Source of the DNA: Paludibacteraceae bacterium | GTDB taxonomy: Bacteria; Bacteroidota; Bacteroidia; Bacteroidales; Paludibacteraceae | Length of the DNA stretch: 64,000 bases | Assembly (NCBI GenBank): GCA_017551025.1 | Contig: JAFZNG010000009.1 | Coordinates: forward strand, 1-64,000 | Direction: 5' to 3' | In this document: positions 37,375 to 45,883 of the stretch, one piece after another | Layout of the letters: every line of letters begins with the position of its first letter | Position numbering within the stretch: position 1 is the stretch's first letter | Position numbers and translations under genes: made by a program | Notes under the pieces: model-generated | Told to the model about the DNA's origin: nothing | The model's database searches: none | Seen by the model: only the letters and a program-made list of their open reading frames with translations

Positions 37375-38826
37375 TCACTCCCCCTGATATGCTCCGGCAT
37401 CTGCCCGTTGTGTGCGGTCTTGCCCGAGTCGGTCTTGCGGGTACTGCGCCGCTACCTCCGCTATGCCGATGCCTATCGCGGGACTCAGACTGTCGAGCCG
37501 GAAGTCGTAATACACGTACTCGCGGTAGCGGTAATAGTCCTGACGGAAGACGGCTACCGTGTCGCTTTCCTGCCAATAGACGTTTTGCGTCGCGTGCGGG
37601 ATATGCAGCGTATCGCATTTTAGGTAGTTGCCCTGCCATAGGGCGGGGTAGTAGCGGTCAAACGGTGTGGCTACCACCACCTGGTTGCGCCTTGCACCGG
37701 TGATGATGCAGTTCTCAAAACCGCACACGGTTTGCGGTTCGGTTTTGCTTAGGTTGTTGATATACACCGCCGCTACGTTTTCGCTGCCCGTCTCGTGGAT
37801 GCGAATATTCGTGTTGCCGTAGTACGAGGCTACGGTCGTGTGCACGAAGCGATGCGTGCCGCCCTGACTATAGACGCAGTACGAAGCGCAGTTGCTAATC
37901 TCCGTGTTTACGACCTTCGCATCGACATTTAGCAGCACCAGTCCGTATAACGCGTGGTTGTGGATCCGGCAACCGTTCATCTTTAGCGTTGACAGATCAG
38001 CCGTACGTTCACTCACGCAGTACAGTCCTACGTTGCCCGATAAAATATCTACATACCTTAGGTCGTACGTCGCCTTTGTCGCTTTGTCGCTCTGCAGGTA
38101 CAGGCCGTTCCAGCTGCCCGAGGCGTAGCGGTACGGCACCGAGTCGAACAACTGATCCAGCCGGTCGCCGCAAATCGTGATGGGCTTGTCCTGCGTGCCT
38201 TGGGCCGTCACGTCACCCAAGGCGTAGATACATGCGCCCTGGTGCATATACAGTCGTGCACCGGCATCTATCTGCATCGTACCGACCACTACCGTGTCGT
38301 ATATCAGGTACGGCTTCTCGGCCGTAAACCTATAGTTGGCAAAGTCCGAACGCCCGTTCTTGCTGCGTATCCGATGAACGTCCTGACCGTAGGCTTCCAT
38401 CGTAATGCTTTGCGTGGTACCTGTTTTCAGGTGGAAATGCAAGGCATCCGTCACCCATACTGCCTCAGCCTGGTTCTGCTTGTCTACGGCGACATGCACA
38501 AAGACAAACAAACTGTCGCCACCGTTGATCTGCAGACTCGCCAACTTGCCGAGCGAGGCTTCGCCATCTACGTTCACCCGGAACCATCGTCCGTCGTCCA
38601 TCCATACGCGATCTACCATGATGGCCTCCCTGTTGGGGTTATAGACCATCACGCGCAGCGTTGCACTCGGTTCTTCGCCGTTGGTGCTGGTGAAGACGGT
38701 ATCAAACCGCACCGTGTCCTGCGAGAAGCTCAGGCGCAGCGTCGGATCGTCCGTGACATGCATCTCCCGGCAACCTACGCACGTGAGCGCGCATACGAAC
38801 AATAATATGTATTGTTTAATTTTCAC
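37375..38826 (-). CDS. Parallel beta-helix lipoprotein
   Basis: 483 residues. Lipobox ALTCVGC. An N-terminal Ig-like portion (LRLSFSQDTVRFDTVFTS) precedes a right-handed beta-helix with repeated short strands, and the end has SPAIGIGIAEVAAQYPQDRLGQ and RADAGAYQGE, the closing pattern of choice-of-anchor or parallel beta-helix proteins in Bacteroidota. Surface or periplasmic lipoprotein; ligand unknown. Next to PorT and a TonB-dependent receptor. Confidence 0.82.
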   Translation of the reverse strand: MKIKQYILLFVCALTCVGCREMHVTDDPTLRLSFSQDTVRFDTVFTSTNGEEPSATLRVMVYNPNREAIMVDRVWMDDGRWFRVNVDGEASLGKLASLQINGGDSLFVFVHVAVDKQNQAEAVWVTDALHFHLKTGTTQSITMEAYGQDVHRIRSKNGRSDFANYRFTAEKPYLIYDTVVVGTMQIDAGARLYMHQGACIYALGDVTAQGTQDKPITICGDRLDQLFDSVPYRYASGSWNGLYLQSDKATKATYDLRYVDILSGNVGLYCVSERTADLSTLKMNGCRIHNHALYGLVLLNVDAKVVNTEISNCASYCVYSQGGTHRFVHTTVASYYGNTNIRIHETGSENVAAVYINNLSKTEPQTVCGFENCIITGARRNQVVVATPFDRYYPALWQGNYLKCDTLHIPHATQNVYWQESDTVAVFRQDYYRYREYVYYDFRLDSLSPAIGIGIAEVAAQYPQDRLGQDRTQRADAGAYQGE

Positions 38827-38832
38827 TATTGG

Positions 38833-38860
38833 CTTTTGTCTTTCGACTTTTTTCTTTCGA
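38833..38860 (+). repeat. Heptamer array CTTTTGT/CTTTCGA
   Basis: CTTTTGT, CTTTCGA, CTTTTTT, CTTTCGA upstream of the beta-helix lipoprotein gene. Reverse complement shares units GTCGAAA-like and GACAAAA with the array at 20252. Confidence 0.75.
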
Positions 38861-38863
38861 CTA

Positions 38864-39592
38864 TTATTCGAAGTTAAACGTGATGACCAGTTGGCGGTTC
38901 AGCAACCGGCTCAACGAGGTGGTGTAAAAAATATCCTGTGGGGGCAATTCCATACGGCCGTCGGCAGGTGCCAACTGGTTGGCAAAACCGATACGGTAGG
39001 TGATCTCCGGACAGAACTTAAACCACCGGAAATACAGATCCACGCCCGCACCTACTTCGCAGAAATAGTCCATCGTATTCAGTAGGATCGGCTTCTCGCG
39101 GTCTCTGCTGACGTTAAACGATACGCCGCCACCACCGATCACGTACGGACGGAAGTTGCCTTCGCGTTCAGCGGCCCATTTTAGGTAGAGAGGGATATTG
39201 ACCGGGATACTTAGTACGTCGGTCTTGGCACCGTTGCCCGGACTGCCGGTTACGGGTTTGCCCGACTCGGTCTTGTAACTCAACGTACGACTCGAGAACT
39301 GCATGCCGGGCGTGAGTCGCAGACTCAGGTGGCGCGATAGCCGTACATCGGTGATAAAACCGACATTAAATCCCGGCATGAGACTGCTCACGCGGGCATG
39401 GTAGATCTCCGTCTCGCCCGTCAGGGGATTCACGATCGGCAACTCCGAGTCGGTCACTCCAAAACTCATGAAGTTCATGCCCAACTGAAATCCGAAGTGT
39501 ACTACGCGGTCATCCACGTAGGGGTTGTTCTGCGCCCGAAGCGGCATCGCTATCAGCGCCAGTAAAATTACTATGTAACTCTTAACTTTCAA
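38864..39592 (-). CDS. porT: PorT-family type IX secretion outer membrane protein
   Basis: 242 residues, signal peptide (AMPLRAQNN). A small outer-membrane barrel with the PorT pattern: HFGFQLGMNFMSFGV, SLMPGFNVGFITDVRLSRHLSLRLTPG, KTDVLSIPVNIPLYLKW and YFRWFKFCPEITYRIGFANQL. PorT/SprT is required for type IX secretion in Porphyromonas and Flavobacterium. This agrees with the sorting domains seen on other proteins here. Confidence 0.85.
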   Translation of the reverse strand: MKVKSYIVILLALIAMPLRAQNNPYVDDRVVHFGFQLGMNFMSFGVTDSELPIVNPLTGETEIYHARVSSLMPGFNVGFITDVRLSRHLSLRLTPGMQFSSRTLSYKTESGKPVTGSPGNGAKTDVLSIPVNIPLYLKWAAEREGNFRPYVIGGGGVSFNVSRDREKPILLNTMDYFCEVGAGVDLYFRWFKFCPEITYRIGFANQLAPADGRMELPPQDIFYTTSLSRLLNRQLVITFNFE

Positions 39593-39625
39593 CTTCTCTA
39601 AACTCTAAACTCTCAACTCTCAACT
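39578..39625 (+). repeat. Heptamer array CTCAACT/CTAAACT
   Basis: About seven units between the TonB-dependent receptor and porT genes, including the porT start side. Two units are exactly CTCAACT, the coding-strand unit of the gltX array at 13364. Confidence 0.8.
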
Positions 39626-42173
39626 AAAAATCACTATTGCTGTTTCCGCTATCATCCATCTCGTCCGAACCGCTCAGACTGTCCATTCGATCGCCGCGAC
39701 GGCGGTTTTGGTTACCGAAATTATAGGTCAGCGTCAGGCTGATCGAGCGGGAGTGCCAGCGGTTCTCCGAGAACTGCCAGAACCCGTCGCCCCAGGTTGT
39801 GTTACGGCGTGCACGGCTGTCCAGCAGGTCACGTACGTTGAGCGCCAAGGCCAGTTGTTTGTTCAGGAAGGTGTGCCGTAGGCCGAGGTCGATCGAGTAG
39901 CTGTGACTCGTCGTACCCTGCGCTACGACGCGCGGACTGCGCCAACGGGCAGATATCTGACCCGAGAAGTTCTTGGTGAACATAAACTGCGCATTCACGC
40001 GTACCGAACCGGCAAAAATATTCTGCCCGGCCAGGTTGACGTGTATCATCTGTCCTTGGTGCTCCAGGCTGTCGTTCACGGCAGCTATGTTGTTCCAGTA
40101 GAAGTTGGCACTCGTTGTCAGTTGCAGCACCTCGCCGAACAGCTTGTTCTTGGCCACAACTTCTACACCCAGTTCCTGACGCGTCGAGACATTGAAGTAG
40201 GTGTTCTTCATCGTCTTGCCGTCGGCGTCCATGTATTTGATGTTCTGCACGGCTCCTTCGCGGTATTTCCAGAATACGCCGGCCGAGAGGGTGTGGCGGT
40301 CCCAGGTCTTCAGGTAGTTCAGCTCCAGGTTATTCGAGTACGCCGGTAGCAGGTCTACGTTGCCGTACGAGATATTCGTGCTATCCGAGAAGTCCATGCG
40401 CGGGTTGATCTGGTGTCCCCACGGACGGTTGACGCGCCGCGTGTAGTTGAGTTGCAGCTCGTGGCCGTTGCCGAAGTCATAACTGATATACGCACTCGGG
40501 AAGAGCTGGAAGTAAGCCGTATCTTTCTTGTTGGGGTAGGAGGCATAGGCATCTTTTTCGGTGCCCGTCGCATCCTTATAGGTCGATTCCAGATGACGCA
40601 TGTAGTACTCGCCGCGCAGGCCCACTTGTATCGATAGTTTGTTCCAGAACCGGTTGCCGTACGTGATGTATATGGCATGGTTCTGCGTTAGGCTGTGGAA
40701 GTCGGCAAAGTACTCCGGCAACTCCACTTGGTTGCCTGCCACGATATTATGGGCGTCCGCGTTGCTGCGACTCCAGTTGCGCGTATAGTCGTATCCGGCT
40801 TCCAGTCGGCTCATCGGCGTGGGCTTCCACTCGTAGTCGGCCTTGATCTCGATACCTTGCTCCAGGCTCTCGTTGTTCTGGTCCTGGTAGAGGGTATCCA
40901 TGCCCGATTCGATTTGGGTGTAGTCGGTATATTGGTTCCAGCCGAAGTTATTATATGTGCCGCTTACCATCAGCTGATGGTTGTCCAGCTTGAAGGTATA
41001 GTCCAGCGTCGCATTACCGCCCGGGTGGCTGCCCGTACTGTTCTGGTCACGCGTATAAGCGCGGTTCATACCGTTTACGAGGTCCGTGAAGGTATAGGTG
41101 CGATGATTCGTGTTGCTCATCTTGAATACCTTCGGTTCGCTCACCATGCCGAAGCCCGAGACACCCAGCGTGGAGTGCTCGGCCAGCCGGAAGTTGAGTC
41201 CCGCACGGGCGAACATACCGCCACCGCGATGCGTCTGCTGACCTTCCTGCACCAGGTGGCTCTGGATCAGCGTCGAGTCCAGCACTTCGCTACCCGTTCC
41301 GCTTAGGTTGTAGCGGTCGGTCTTGCTGCCGCCGTTGGAGATATGATAGCGGTATCCTACGTTGAAATATCCGTCCACCGGTCCGGCGTTGAAGTTCAGG
41401 TTCAGTCCTACGTTGGCGCCGGGCGGCACGTTCCACGGGGATGAGAGCGAGTAGTCCAGTCCGGCGGTGACCGAACCGTAATAGCCGGCACTCCGGTCTT
41501 TTTTCATCACCAGGTTGATGATGCCGCTCGTACCTTCCGGTGAGAACTTGGCACTCGGGTTGGTGATGATCTCGATCTTCTCGATCGTACCGGCAGGCAT
41601 TTGTTGCAGCACCTGTCCGCGGTTCTCCGAAGTCAGTCCGGCAGGCTTGCCGTTGATCCAGATCTCTACGTCCTCTGAGTTGCGCAGCGAGATCGTACCT
41701 TCCTGATCGACGTCCACCGACGGGATATTCTCCAACACGTCCGTTACGCTCGCACCGGCGGAGGCGATGTTCTGATCTACGGTGAACACTTTCTTGTCCA
41801 GCTCAAACTTCATCGAACTGGCCTGACCTACGACCTCTACTTCCTGCAGGGTCTGCGTATCTTCCCGCAGTCCCAGACGGCCGAGGTTCAGGTCCTTGCC
41901 GCTCAGCGTGAACTGCTTGGTCAGCGTGTGATACCCCATAAAACTGACCGTCAGCACGTACTGACCGTCCTTGAGACCCGTGATGCGAAACGAACCCGTC
42001 GCATCGGTTACGGTGCCTTCCAGCGGGGTAGTACTGCCCTGACGGGTGACGACAACGTTTGCGAAGTCGATGATGTCACCCGAGCCCTTGTCGATGACCT
42101 TACCGGTCACGACATTCGCCGCCATGGTCATCACTACCGACAATAGGCATATGATGCTTAAGATTCGTTTCAT
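39624..42173 (-). CDS. TonB-dependent outer membrane beta-barrel receptor (second)
   Basis: 849 residues from ATG at 42173 (MKRILSIICLLSVV). A longer frame to 42188 would draw its first residues from a heptamer array and is rejected. Regulatory-like domain TGKVIDKGSGDIIDFANVVV, then a plug domain (VTDVLENIPSVDVDQEG, DVEIWINGKPAGL, IEKIEIITNPSAKFSPEG), then a C-terminal OMP barrel. The C-terminus ends NRRRGDRMDSLSGSDEMDD. Transported ligand unknown. Confidence 0.88.
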   Translation of the reverse strand: MKRILSIICLLSVVMTMAANVVTGKVIDKGSGDIIDFANVVVTRQGSTTPLEGTVTDATGSFRITGLKDGQYVLTVSFMGYHTLTKQFTLSGKDLNLGRLGLREDTQTLQEVEVVGQASSMKFELDKKVFTVDQNIASAGASVTDVLENIPSVDVDQEGTISLRNSEDVEIWINGKPAGLTSENRGQVLQQMPAGTIEKIEIITNPSAKFSPEGTSGIINLVMKKDRSAGYYGSVTAGLDYSLSSPWNVPPGANVGLNLNFNAGPVDGYFNVGYRYHISNGGSKTDRYNLSGTGSEVLDSTLIQSHLVQEGQQTHRGGGMFARAGLNFRLAEHSTLGVSGFGMVSEPKVFKMSNTNHRTYTFTDLVNGMNRAYTRDQNSTGSHPGGNATLDYTFKLDNHQLMVSGTYNNFGWNQYTDYTQIESGMDTLYQDQNNESLEQGIEIKADYEWKPTPMSRLEAGYDYTRNWSRSNADAHNIVAGNQVELPEYFADFHSLTQNHAIYITYGNRFWNKLSIQVGLRGEYYMRHLESTYKDATGTEKDAYASYPNKKDTAYFQLFPSAYISYDFGNGHELQLNYTRRVNRPWGHQINPRMDFSDSTNISYGNVDLLPAYSNNLELNYLKTWDRHTLSAGVFWKYREGAVQNIKYMDADGKTMKNTYFNVSTRQELGVEVVAKNKLFGEVLQLTTSANFYWNNIAAVNDSLEHQGQMIHVNLAGQNIFAGSVRVNAQFMFTKNFSGQISARWRSPRVVAQGTTSHSYSIDLGLRHTFLNKQLALALNVRDLLDSRARRNTTWGDGFWQFSENRWHSRSISLTLTYNFGNQNRRRGDRMDSLSGSDEMDDSGNSNSDF

Positions 42174-42175
42174 AA

Positions 42176-42252
42176 TCTCAAATTTCAAATGTCAAATCTC
42201 AAATCTCAAATTTCAAATCTCAAATTTCAAATGTCAAATGTCAAATGTCAAT
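42176..42252 (+). repeat. Longest heptamer array: 11 units of TCTCAAA/TTTCAAA/TGTCAAA
   Basis: Eleven consecutive 7-bp units with only the second base and the last unit varying. Spans the receptor leader and the 3' end of aroQ, supplying its last codons and TGA. Confidence 0.9.
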
Positions 42253-42708
42253 TAGCCAGGCTACCGCCTCGGCGTAGCCTGCGACCCCTTTTCCTATTAT
42301 ACTATGCGCGCATACATCCGTGAGCAGGCTCTCGCGGCGGAAGGCTTCGCGTTTGCGTATGTCCGAGATATGTACTTCTACTACCTTTACCTCGCTTTCC
42401 TCCACCGCATCCCTCAGCGCCACACTCGTATGGCTGTATCCGCCGGCATTCAGTACGATACCTTTTACATCATTAAGCGAAGCGTCACCCGTAACCGCTA
42501 ACCCGTCACCCGTAACCCCTTGTATCCAGTCGATCAAGTCTCCCTCATGATTGGATTGCCGGTACACGAAGTGCACATCCGGCCACCTTTGTTGGATGTC
42601 CAGCAAAATCTGTGCCATCGACTGCGTGCCGTACACTTCCGGCTTACGCGTTCCGAGTCGATTCAGATTAGGCCCGTTGAGAATTGCTATTTTCAATTTT
42701 TTCGTCAT
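42241..42708 (-). CDS. aroQ: Type II 3-dehydroquinate dehydratase
   Basis: 155 residues. Motifs: KIAILNGPNLNRLGTRKPEVYG, YRQSNHEGDLIDWIQ, LNAGGYSHTSVAL and EVHISDIRKREAFRRES. Third step of the shikimate pathway. Residues about 64-75 (GVTGDGLAVTGD) look like an insertion between the QSNHEG helix and the NAGGY strand, encoded by a heptamer array (42485-42519). The C-terminus LIDI lies in the large array 42176-42252. Confidence 0.94.
   Translation of the reverse strand: MTKKLKIAILNGPNLNRLGTRKPEVYGTQSMAQILLDIQQRWPDVHFVYRQSNHEGDLIDWIQGVTGDGLAVTGDASLNDVKGIVLNAGGYSHTSVALRDAVEESEVKVVEVHISDIRKREAFRRESLLTDVCAHSIIGKGVAGYAEAVAWLIDI
42485..42519 (+). repeat. Heptamer array TCACCCG/TAACCCG inside aroQ
   Basis: TCACCCG, TAACCGC, TAACCCG, TCACCCG, TAACCCC. 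The same units occur in the rho arrays at 44181-44250. Confidence 0.8.
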
Positions 42709-42736
42709 GACGTCATTACGATATTACGTCATTACG
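42705..42736 (+). repeat. Octamer array CGTCATTA/CGATATTA
   Basis: CGTCATGA, CGTCATTA, CGATATTA, CGTCATTA over the aroQ start and its leader. Related to the octamer array at 29231. Confidence 0.65.
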
Positions 42737-42740
42737 ACCA

Positions 42741-42772
42741 TTTTTAATTCTTAATTTTTAATTTTTAATTTC
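42741..42772 (+). repeat. Heptamer array TAATTTT between rho and aroQ
   Basis: About four units, one imperfect, ending 3 bp before the rho stop codon region. Confidence 0.7.
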
Positions 42773-42774
42773 TC

Positions 42775-44670
42775 TTAGCGGTTTCCGTTAACCGCTAAGA
42801 GGAACTCATCATTATCCTCCGTGCGCTCCATGTAGCTCTTGAGCGTATCCATGGCTTCGATGCCGTTCATCTCGCTCAGTTGCTTGCGGATCTGCCACAT
42901 ACGGGTCAGTACGTCTTGCGGCAACAGCAGGTCGTCGCGACGGGTACTCGAGGCCGGTATATCTACGGCGGGGAAGATGCGGCGGTTCGAGAGTCTGCGA
43001 TCCAGCTGCAACTCCATGTTACCCGTTCCCTTGAATTCCTCGAAGATCAGGTCATCCATCTTCGAACCGGTCTCCGTGAGGGCGGTGGCGATGATGGTCA
43101 GCGAACCGCCGAACTCGATATTACGAGCCGCACCGAAGAAGCGTTTCGGCTTATGCAGCGCTTGGGCTTCCACACCACCCGACAGTACCTTACCGCTCGA
43201 GGGTGCTACCGTATTATAAGCACGTGCGAGACGCGTGATAGAGTCGAGTAGGATGACTACATCGTGACCAGATTCTACCAGTCGTTTGGCTTTCTCATGC
43301 ACGATATTCGCTACTTTTACATGGTTCTCGGCCGGTTCGTCGAAGGTCGAGGCGATCACCTCAGCGTTGACGCTGCGGCTCATGTCGGTTACCTCCTCCG
43401 GACGCTCATCGATAAGCAGCACGATCATATATACCTCCGGGTGGTTGGCGGCGATAGCATTCGCTATTTCCTTGAGCAGCACCGTCTTACCGGTCTTCGG
43501 TTGCGCTACGATCAGTCCGCGCTGACCCTTGCCGATCGGGGCAAAGAGATCGATGATACGTACGCTCAGCGGATCGTTATAGCCCTTGCAGAGTTTGAAT
43601 TTCTCGTTCGGGAACAGCGGCGTCAGGTTCTCGAAGGCGATGCGCTTCTTGGCGAGCGCCGGTTCCAGTCCGTTGATGCGGATCACTTTATCCATCGGGA
43701 AGTATTTGTCCGGTTGCGGGTTGACGCGCACCGTACATTCTACCGTATCACCCGGCTTGAGGCCGAAGTTGCGGATCTGGTCTTTGCTTACATATACATC
43801 GTCCGGGCTGGGCAGGTAGTTGTAGTCGGCCGAACGCAGGAATCCGTAACCGTCGGCGGCGCACTCCAGCGTACCCATAGCTACCACGTGATCACCCAAA
43901 TCGATCTTCGCCCATCCACGTGCCTGCTGATGCGTCTTCTCCTGCTTCTCGGCTTTCGCCTCTGACCTTTCGCCTCCATTAGCCTCTAACCTTTCGCCTT
44001 TCGCCTTTATTTCGCCTTTCGCCTTTATATCTGCTGCCGGCTTCGGCTCTTCGCTCACCGCTAACCGCTCACCGCTCACCGCTGCAGCCTCTGCTGCCTT
44101 CGCTGCCTCAGCCGCCGCGATCGCTGCCAATTCGGCTTTCGACTTGCGTCCGCGTTTCTTCGGTGCCGGCTTCTCTTCGCTCACCGCTAACCGCTCACCG
44201 CTCACCTTTACATCCCGTAACCCGTCACCCGTAACCGGTAACCCCTCGCCAACGGCAGCTGCTATCTGCTGCAGCGGCTTACGTGCTTCTACGGCCTGGA
44301 AGGTGCGGTTCGGCTTGTGATCGTTCAGCTTGTTCTGCGCCAGCATGGCATTCATCTCCTCTTTGGGCACGCCTACGGTACCTACGTTCTCGTCGTTGAG
44401 AATGTCGATACGGATCTTCTTGGCTTTGGCTTGTTTTACGGTGACGCGTTTGCGTTCGCGCTTCGGTTCACCTTCTGCGGCACGGCGTTCAGCCTTGGCT
44501 TCCAGCTTGGCTTGCACCTCGGCGGCACGGTTGTCGGCTTGTGCGTCCAGGATCAGATAACTAATCTCGCGCACACCTTGCGAGCGTCGCGGCTTGATGC
44601 CCATTTGTTGGGCGATTTCTCTTACTTCGTCGAGCGTCATTCGCTCCAGTTTACTCAAATCGTATTGCAT
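42775..44670 (-). CDS. rho: Transcription termination factor Rho
   Basis: 631 residues. Rho N-terminal helical domain (about 8-43), a long variable segment (about 60-250), an RNA-binding OB fold ([15 protein letters not shown], about 266-335), and the RecA-like ATPase with P-loop [10 protein letters not shown] (about 390-399), [13 protein letters not shown] and [10 protein letters not shown]. The variable segment contains repeats GERLAVSEE (twice, near 158 and 200) and [15 protein letters not shown] (about 215), made by heptamer arrays 43967-44250. Own promoter and a structured leader. Confidence 0.96.
   Translation of the reverse strand: MQYDLSKLERMTLDEVREIAQQMGIKPRRSQGVREISYLILDAQADNRAAEVQAKLEAKAERRAAEGEPKRERKRVTVKQAKAKKIRIDILNDENVGTVGVPKEEMNAMLAQNKLNDHKPNRTFQAVEARKPLQQIAAAVGEGLPVTGDGLRDVKVSGERLAVSEEKPAPKKRGRKSKAELAAIAAAEAAKAAEAAAVSGERLAVSEEPKPAADIKAKGEIKAKGERLEANGGERSEAKAEKQEKTHQQARGWAKIDLGDHVVAMGTLECAADGYGFLRSADYNYLPSPDDVYVSKDQIRNFGLKPGDTVECTVRVNPQPDKYFPMDKVIRINGLEPALAKKRIAFENLTPLFPNEKFKLCKGYNDPLSVRIIDLFAPIGKGQRGLIVAQPKTGKTVLLKEIANAIAANHPEVYMIVLLIDERPEEVTDMSRSVNAEVIASTFDEPAENHVKVANIVHEKAKRLVESGHDVVILLDSITRLARAYNTVAPSSGKVLSGGVEAQALHKPKRFFGAARNIEFGGSLTIIATALTETGSKMDDLIFEEFKGTGNMELQLDRRLSNRRIFPAVDIPASSTRRDDLLLPQDVLTRMWQIRKQLSEMNGIEAMDTLKSYMERTEDNDEFLLAVNGNR
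43967..44030 (+). repeat. Heptamer array CTTTCGC/CCTTTCG inside rho
   Basis: About nine units with substitutions. In frame in the variable linker of Rho. Confidence 0.7.
44055..44082 (+). repeat. Heptamer array TCACCGC/TAACCGC inside rho
   Basis: Four units, two of them identical. Encodes the second GERLAVSEE copy. Confidence 0.8.
44181..44250 (+). repeat. Ten-unit heptamer array inside rho
   Basis: TCACCGC, TAACCGC, TCACCGC, TCACCTT, TACATCC, CGTAACC, CGTCACC, CGTAACC, GGTAACC, CCTCGCC. Shares units with the arrays at 44055 and in aroQ. Confidence 0.8.
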
Positions 44671-44759
44671 ATACTTGGTATGTATTTATTTCGTTGATTT
44701 GGTGTGTGTTTATTTCACTGAAATAATCTATAGGGAGAGATTTCTCCCAAAAGACGCTG
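44671..44759 (-). promoter_or_regulatory. Leader of rho with two hairpins
   Basis: TTATTTC pairs with GAAATAA (44709-44725) and GGGAGA with TCTCCC (44733-44748). Rho commonly controls its own synthesis through its leader in other bacteria; whether that applies here is unknown. Confidence 0.45.
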
Positions 44760-44791
44760 CAAAGGTACAACTTTTTTTTGACATACGCAAA
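44760..44791 (-). promoter_or_regulatory. Promoter of rho
   Basis: Minus strand: TTTG (complement of 44788-44791), 20 bp, TACCTTTG (complement of 44760-44767); extended box TTTGCGTATGTCA, a perfect match to the consensus of this window. Confidence 0.85.
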
Positions 44792-44898
44792 TTTTTTGAA
44801 AAAAAAAGTTAATAAGATGGCAATAAAAAGTGCTTCTTGTCTATGTCCCCGGAGATGTTAATTGCGGTTTAATCGCTATAGTGTTATCATGATTATAA

Positions 44899-44964
44899 CC
44901 TACTAATCACCTACTAATAACCTACTAATCACCTACTAATAACCTACTAATCACCTACTAATAT
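44899..44964 (+). repeat. 11-bp tandem array CCTACTAATCA/CCTACTAATAA
   Basis: Six units strictly alternating, i.e. three 22-bp units. Lies in the gene-free spacer between rho and the mntA-like gene; nothing else is seen in 44792-44898. Confidence 0.85.
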
Positions 44965-45002
44965 ATGGTGTATGGTGTTGGGTGTTGGGTGTAGGGTGTG
45001 TG
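44965..45002 (+). repeat. Heptamer array ATGGTGT/TGGGTGT
   Basis: ATGGTGT, ATGGTGT, TGGGTGT, TGGGTGT, AGGGTGT, GTGG, directly after the 11-bp array. Confidence 0.8.
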
Positions 45003-45061
45003 GTAAAAGATGTGTAATAATTGCCGAAAATTGTGTAAAATCGCCCATTTTCCTCAAACAA

Positions 45062-45093
45062 TTTGCATATATAAATTATTTTATATATCTTTG
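45062..45093 (+). promoter_or_regulatory. Promoter of the second mntA-like gene
   Basis: TTTG 45062-45065, 20 bp, TATCTTTG 45086-45093; extended box TTTGCATATATAA. Confidence 0.7.
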
Positions 45094-45115
45094 CACCGTG
45101 AAATAGAAAAACGCA

Positions 45116-45409
45116 ATGAAACAGACACAGGAATACATAGAGACTTTGAAGCAGCACGCCCCGATTTTGCGTGAGCGTTTTGGTATGACATCCATGACAC
45201 TTTTCGGCTCTGTAGCTCGTGGCGAGCAGACGGATGATAGTGACGTAGATGTGTTGGTTGAAATGCCTCCTAAGTACTATGAGGCTTGTGCTGCGAATGA
45301 TTATCTAGAGGAAATAACCGGTTGTCGGGTGGATATGATTCGTCGTCATAAAAATCTTACACCATTTTTTGTAAAACAAGTAGAAAGAGATGGAGTTAAA
45401 ATATTCTAA
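45116..45409 (+). CDS. mntA: MntA-like nucleotidyltransferase, partner toxin lost
   Basis: 97 residues. FGSVARGEQTDDSDVDVLVE holds the GS motif and DxD site. Very similar along its whole length to the gene at 54284 (both begin with a KQHAPILR segment and end in a R.GxxIF). At 54284 a HEPN toxin gene overlaps the end; here only a 28-codon frame with the same overlap follows. It is therefore an orphan antitoxin or a decayed HepT/MntA system. Confidence 0.82.
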   Translation: MKQTQEYIETLKQHAPILRERFGMTSMTLFGSVARGEQTDDSDVDVLVEMPPKYYEACAANDYLEEITGCRVDMIRRHKNLTPFFVKQVERDGVKIF

Positions 45410-45476
45410 GGAAATAGAATTGGCTCATGCAGAGTTTTTGTTGGGTATTACTGATGAATACTATCTAACGGTGTAA
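45390..45476 (+). pseudogene. Possible HepT toxin remnant
   Basis: A 28-codon frame starting MELKYSKEIELAHAEF, placed like the hepT start (MESLSFEILEI) after the paralogous mntA at 54284. It stops after EYYLTV. Too short to be a HEPN protein; the RxxxxH site is absent. Could also be chance. Confidence 0.3.
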
Positions 45477-45530
45477 ACAAATACAACTAAAATAACAAAC
45501 TTTTTTTTAACTAATTAAAATTTTACGCTT

Positions 45531-45746
45531 ATGATGCAGACAATGACGATAGAGTATAATCCGGCAGATGCACTTGTGCAATCTGTAATCGGACTGATAC
45601 AGCATATGAAGAAAATCCGTATTGTGAGTCGTTCGGATGAGTTTGAACCAAACGAGGAAACGCTTGCGGCGATGAAGGAAGCCAGAACTGGCAACCTTAA
45701 GACGTATACGGATGTTGACGAGATGTTCAAAGATATTTTGGGATAA
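45531..45746 (+). CDS. Antitoxin-like small protein (DUF2683-type)
   Basis: 71 residues: a short IEYNPADALVQSVIGLIQHM region, then ETLAAMKEARTG and a SVDELF-like TDVDEMFKDILG end, as in Bacteroidota antitoxins partnered with RelE/YafQ toxins. The downstream sequence keeps only the C-terminal part of such a toxin. The leader shares 19 bp with that of the giant gene at 45884. Confidence 0.7.
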   Translation: MMQTMTIEYNPADALVQSVIGLIQHMKKIRIVSRSDEFEPNEETLAAMKEARTGNLKTYTDVDEMFKDILG

Positions 45747-45754
45747 GTATACTG

Positions 45755-45838
45755 GTATACGATATTCAAGATGCGGTGTGTCTGGTAGCTTTGGTTCGAA
45801 CCGGCACGCACTCGGATTTATTCAAGAAAAGCAAATAA
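45755..45838 (+). pseudogene. YafQ/RelE-type toxin remnant (C-terminal end only)
   Basis: 27 codons with no start: YDIQDAVCLVALVRTGTHSD followed by LFKKSK and a stop. The VRTGTHSDLF ending is the hallmark C-terminus of YafQ-like mRNA interferases. The N-terminal 60-odd residues, including catalytic parts, are missing. It follows the intact antitoxin by 8 bp, so the toxin was lost by deletion. Confidence 0.7.
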
Positions 45839-45883
45839 TCAAAATAACAAACTTTTTTTAACATTTAAAATCTTTAAAATTTT

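Noticed and set aside
44899..45002. CRISPR array
   Set aside because: Units are 11 and 7 bp, contiguous, without spacers or cas genes.
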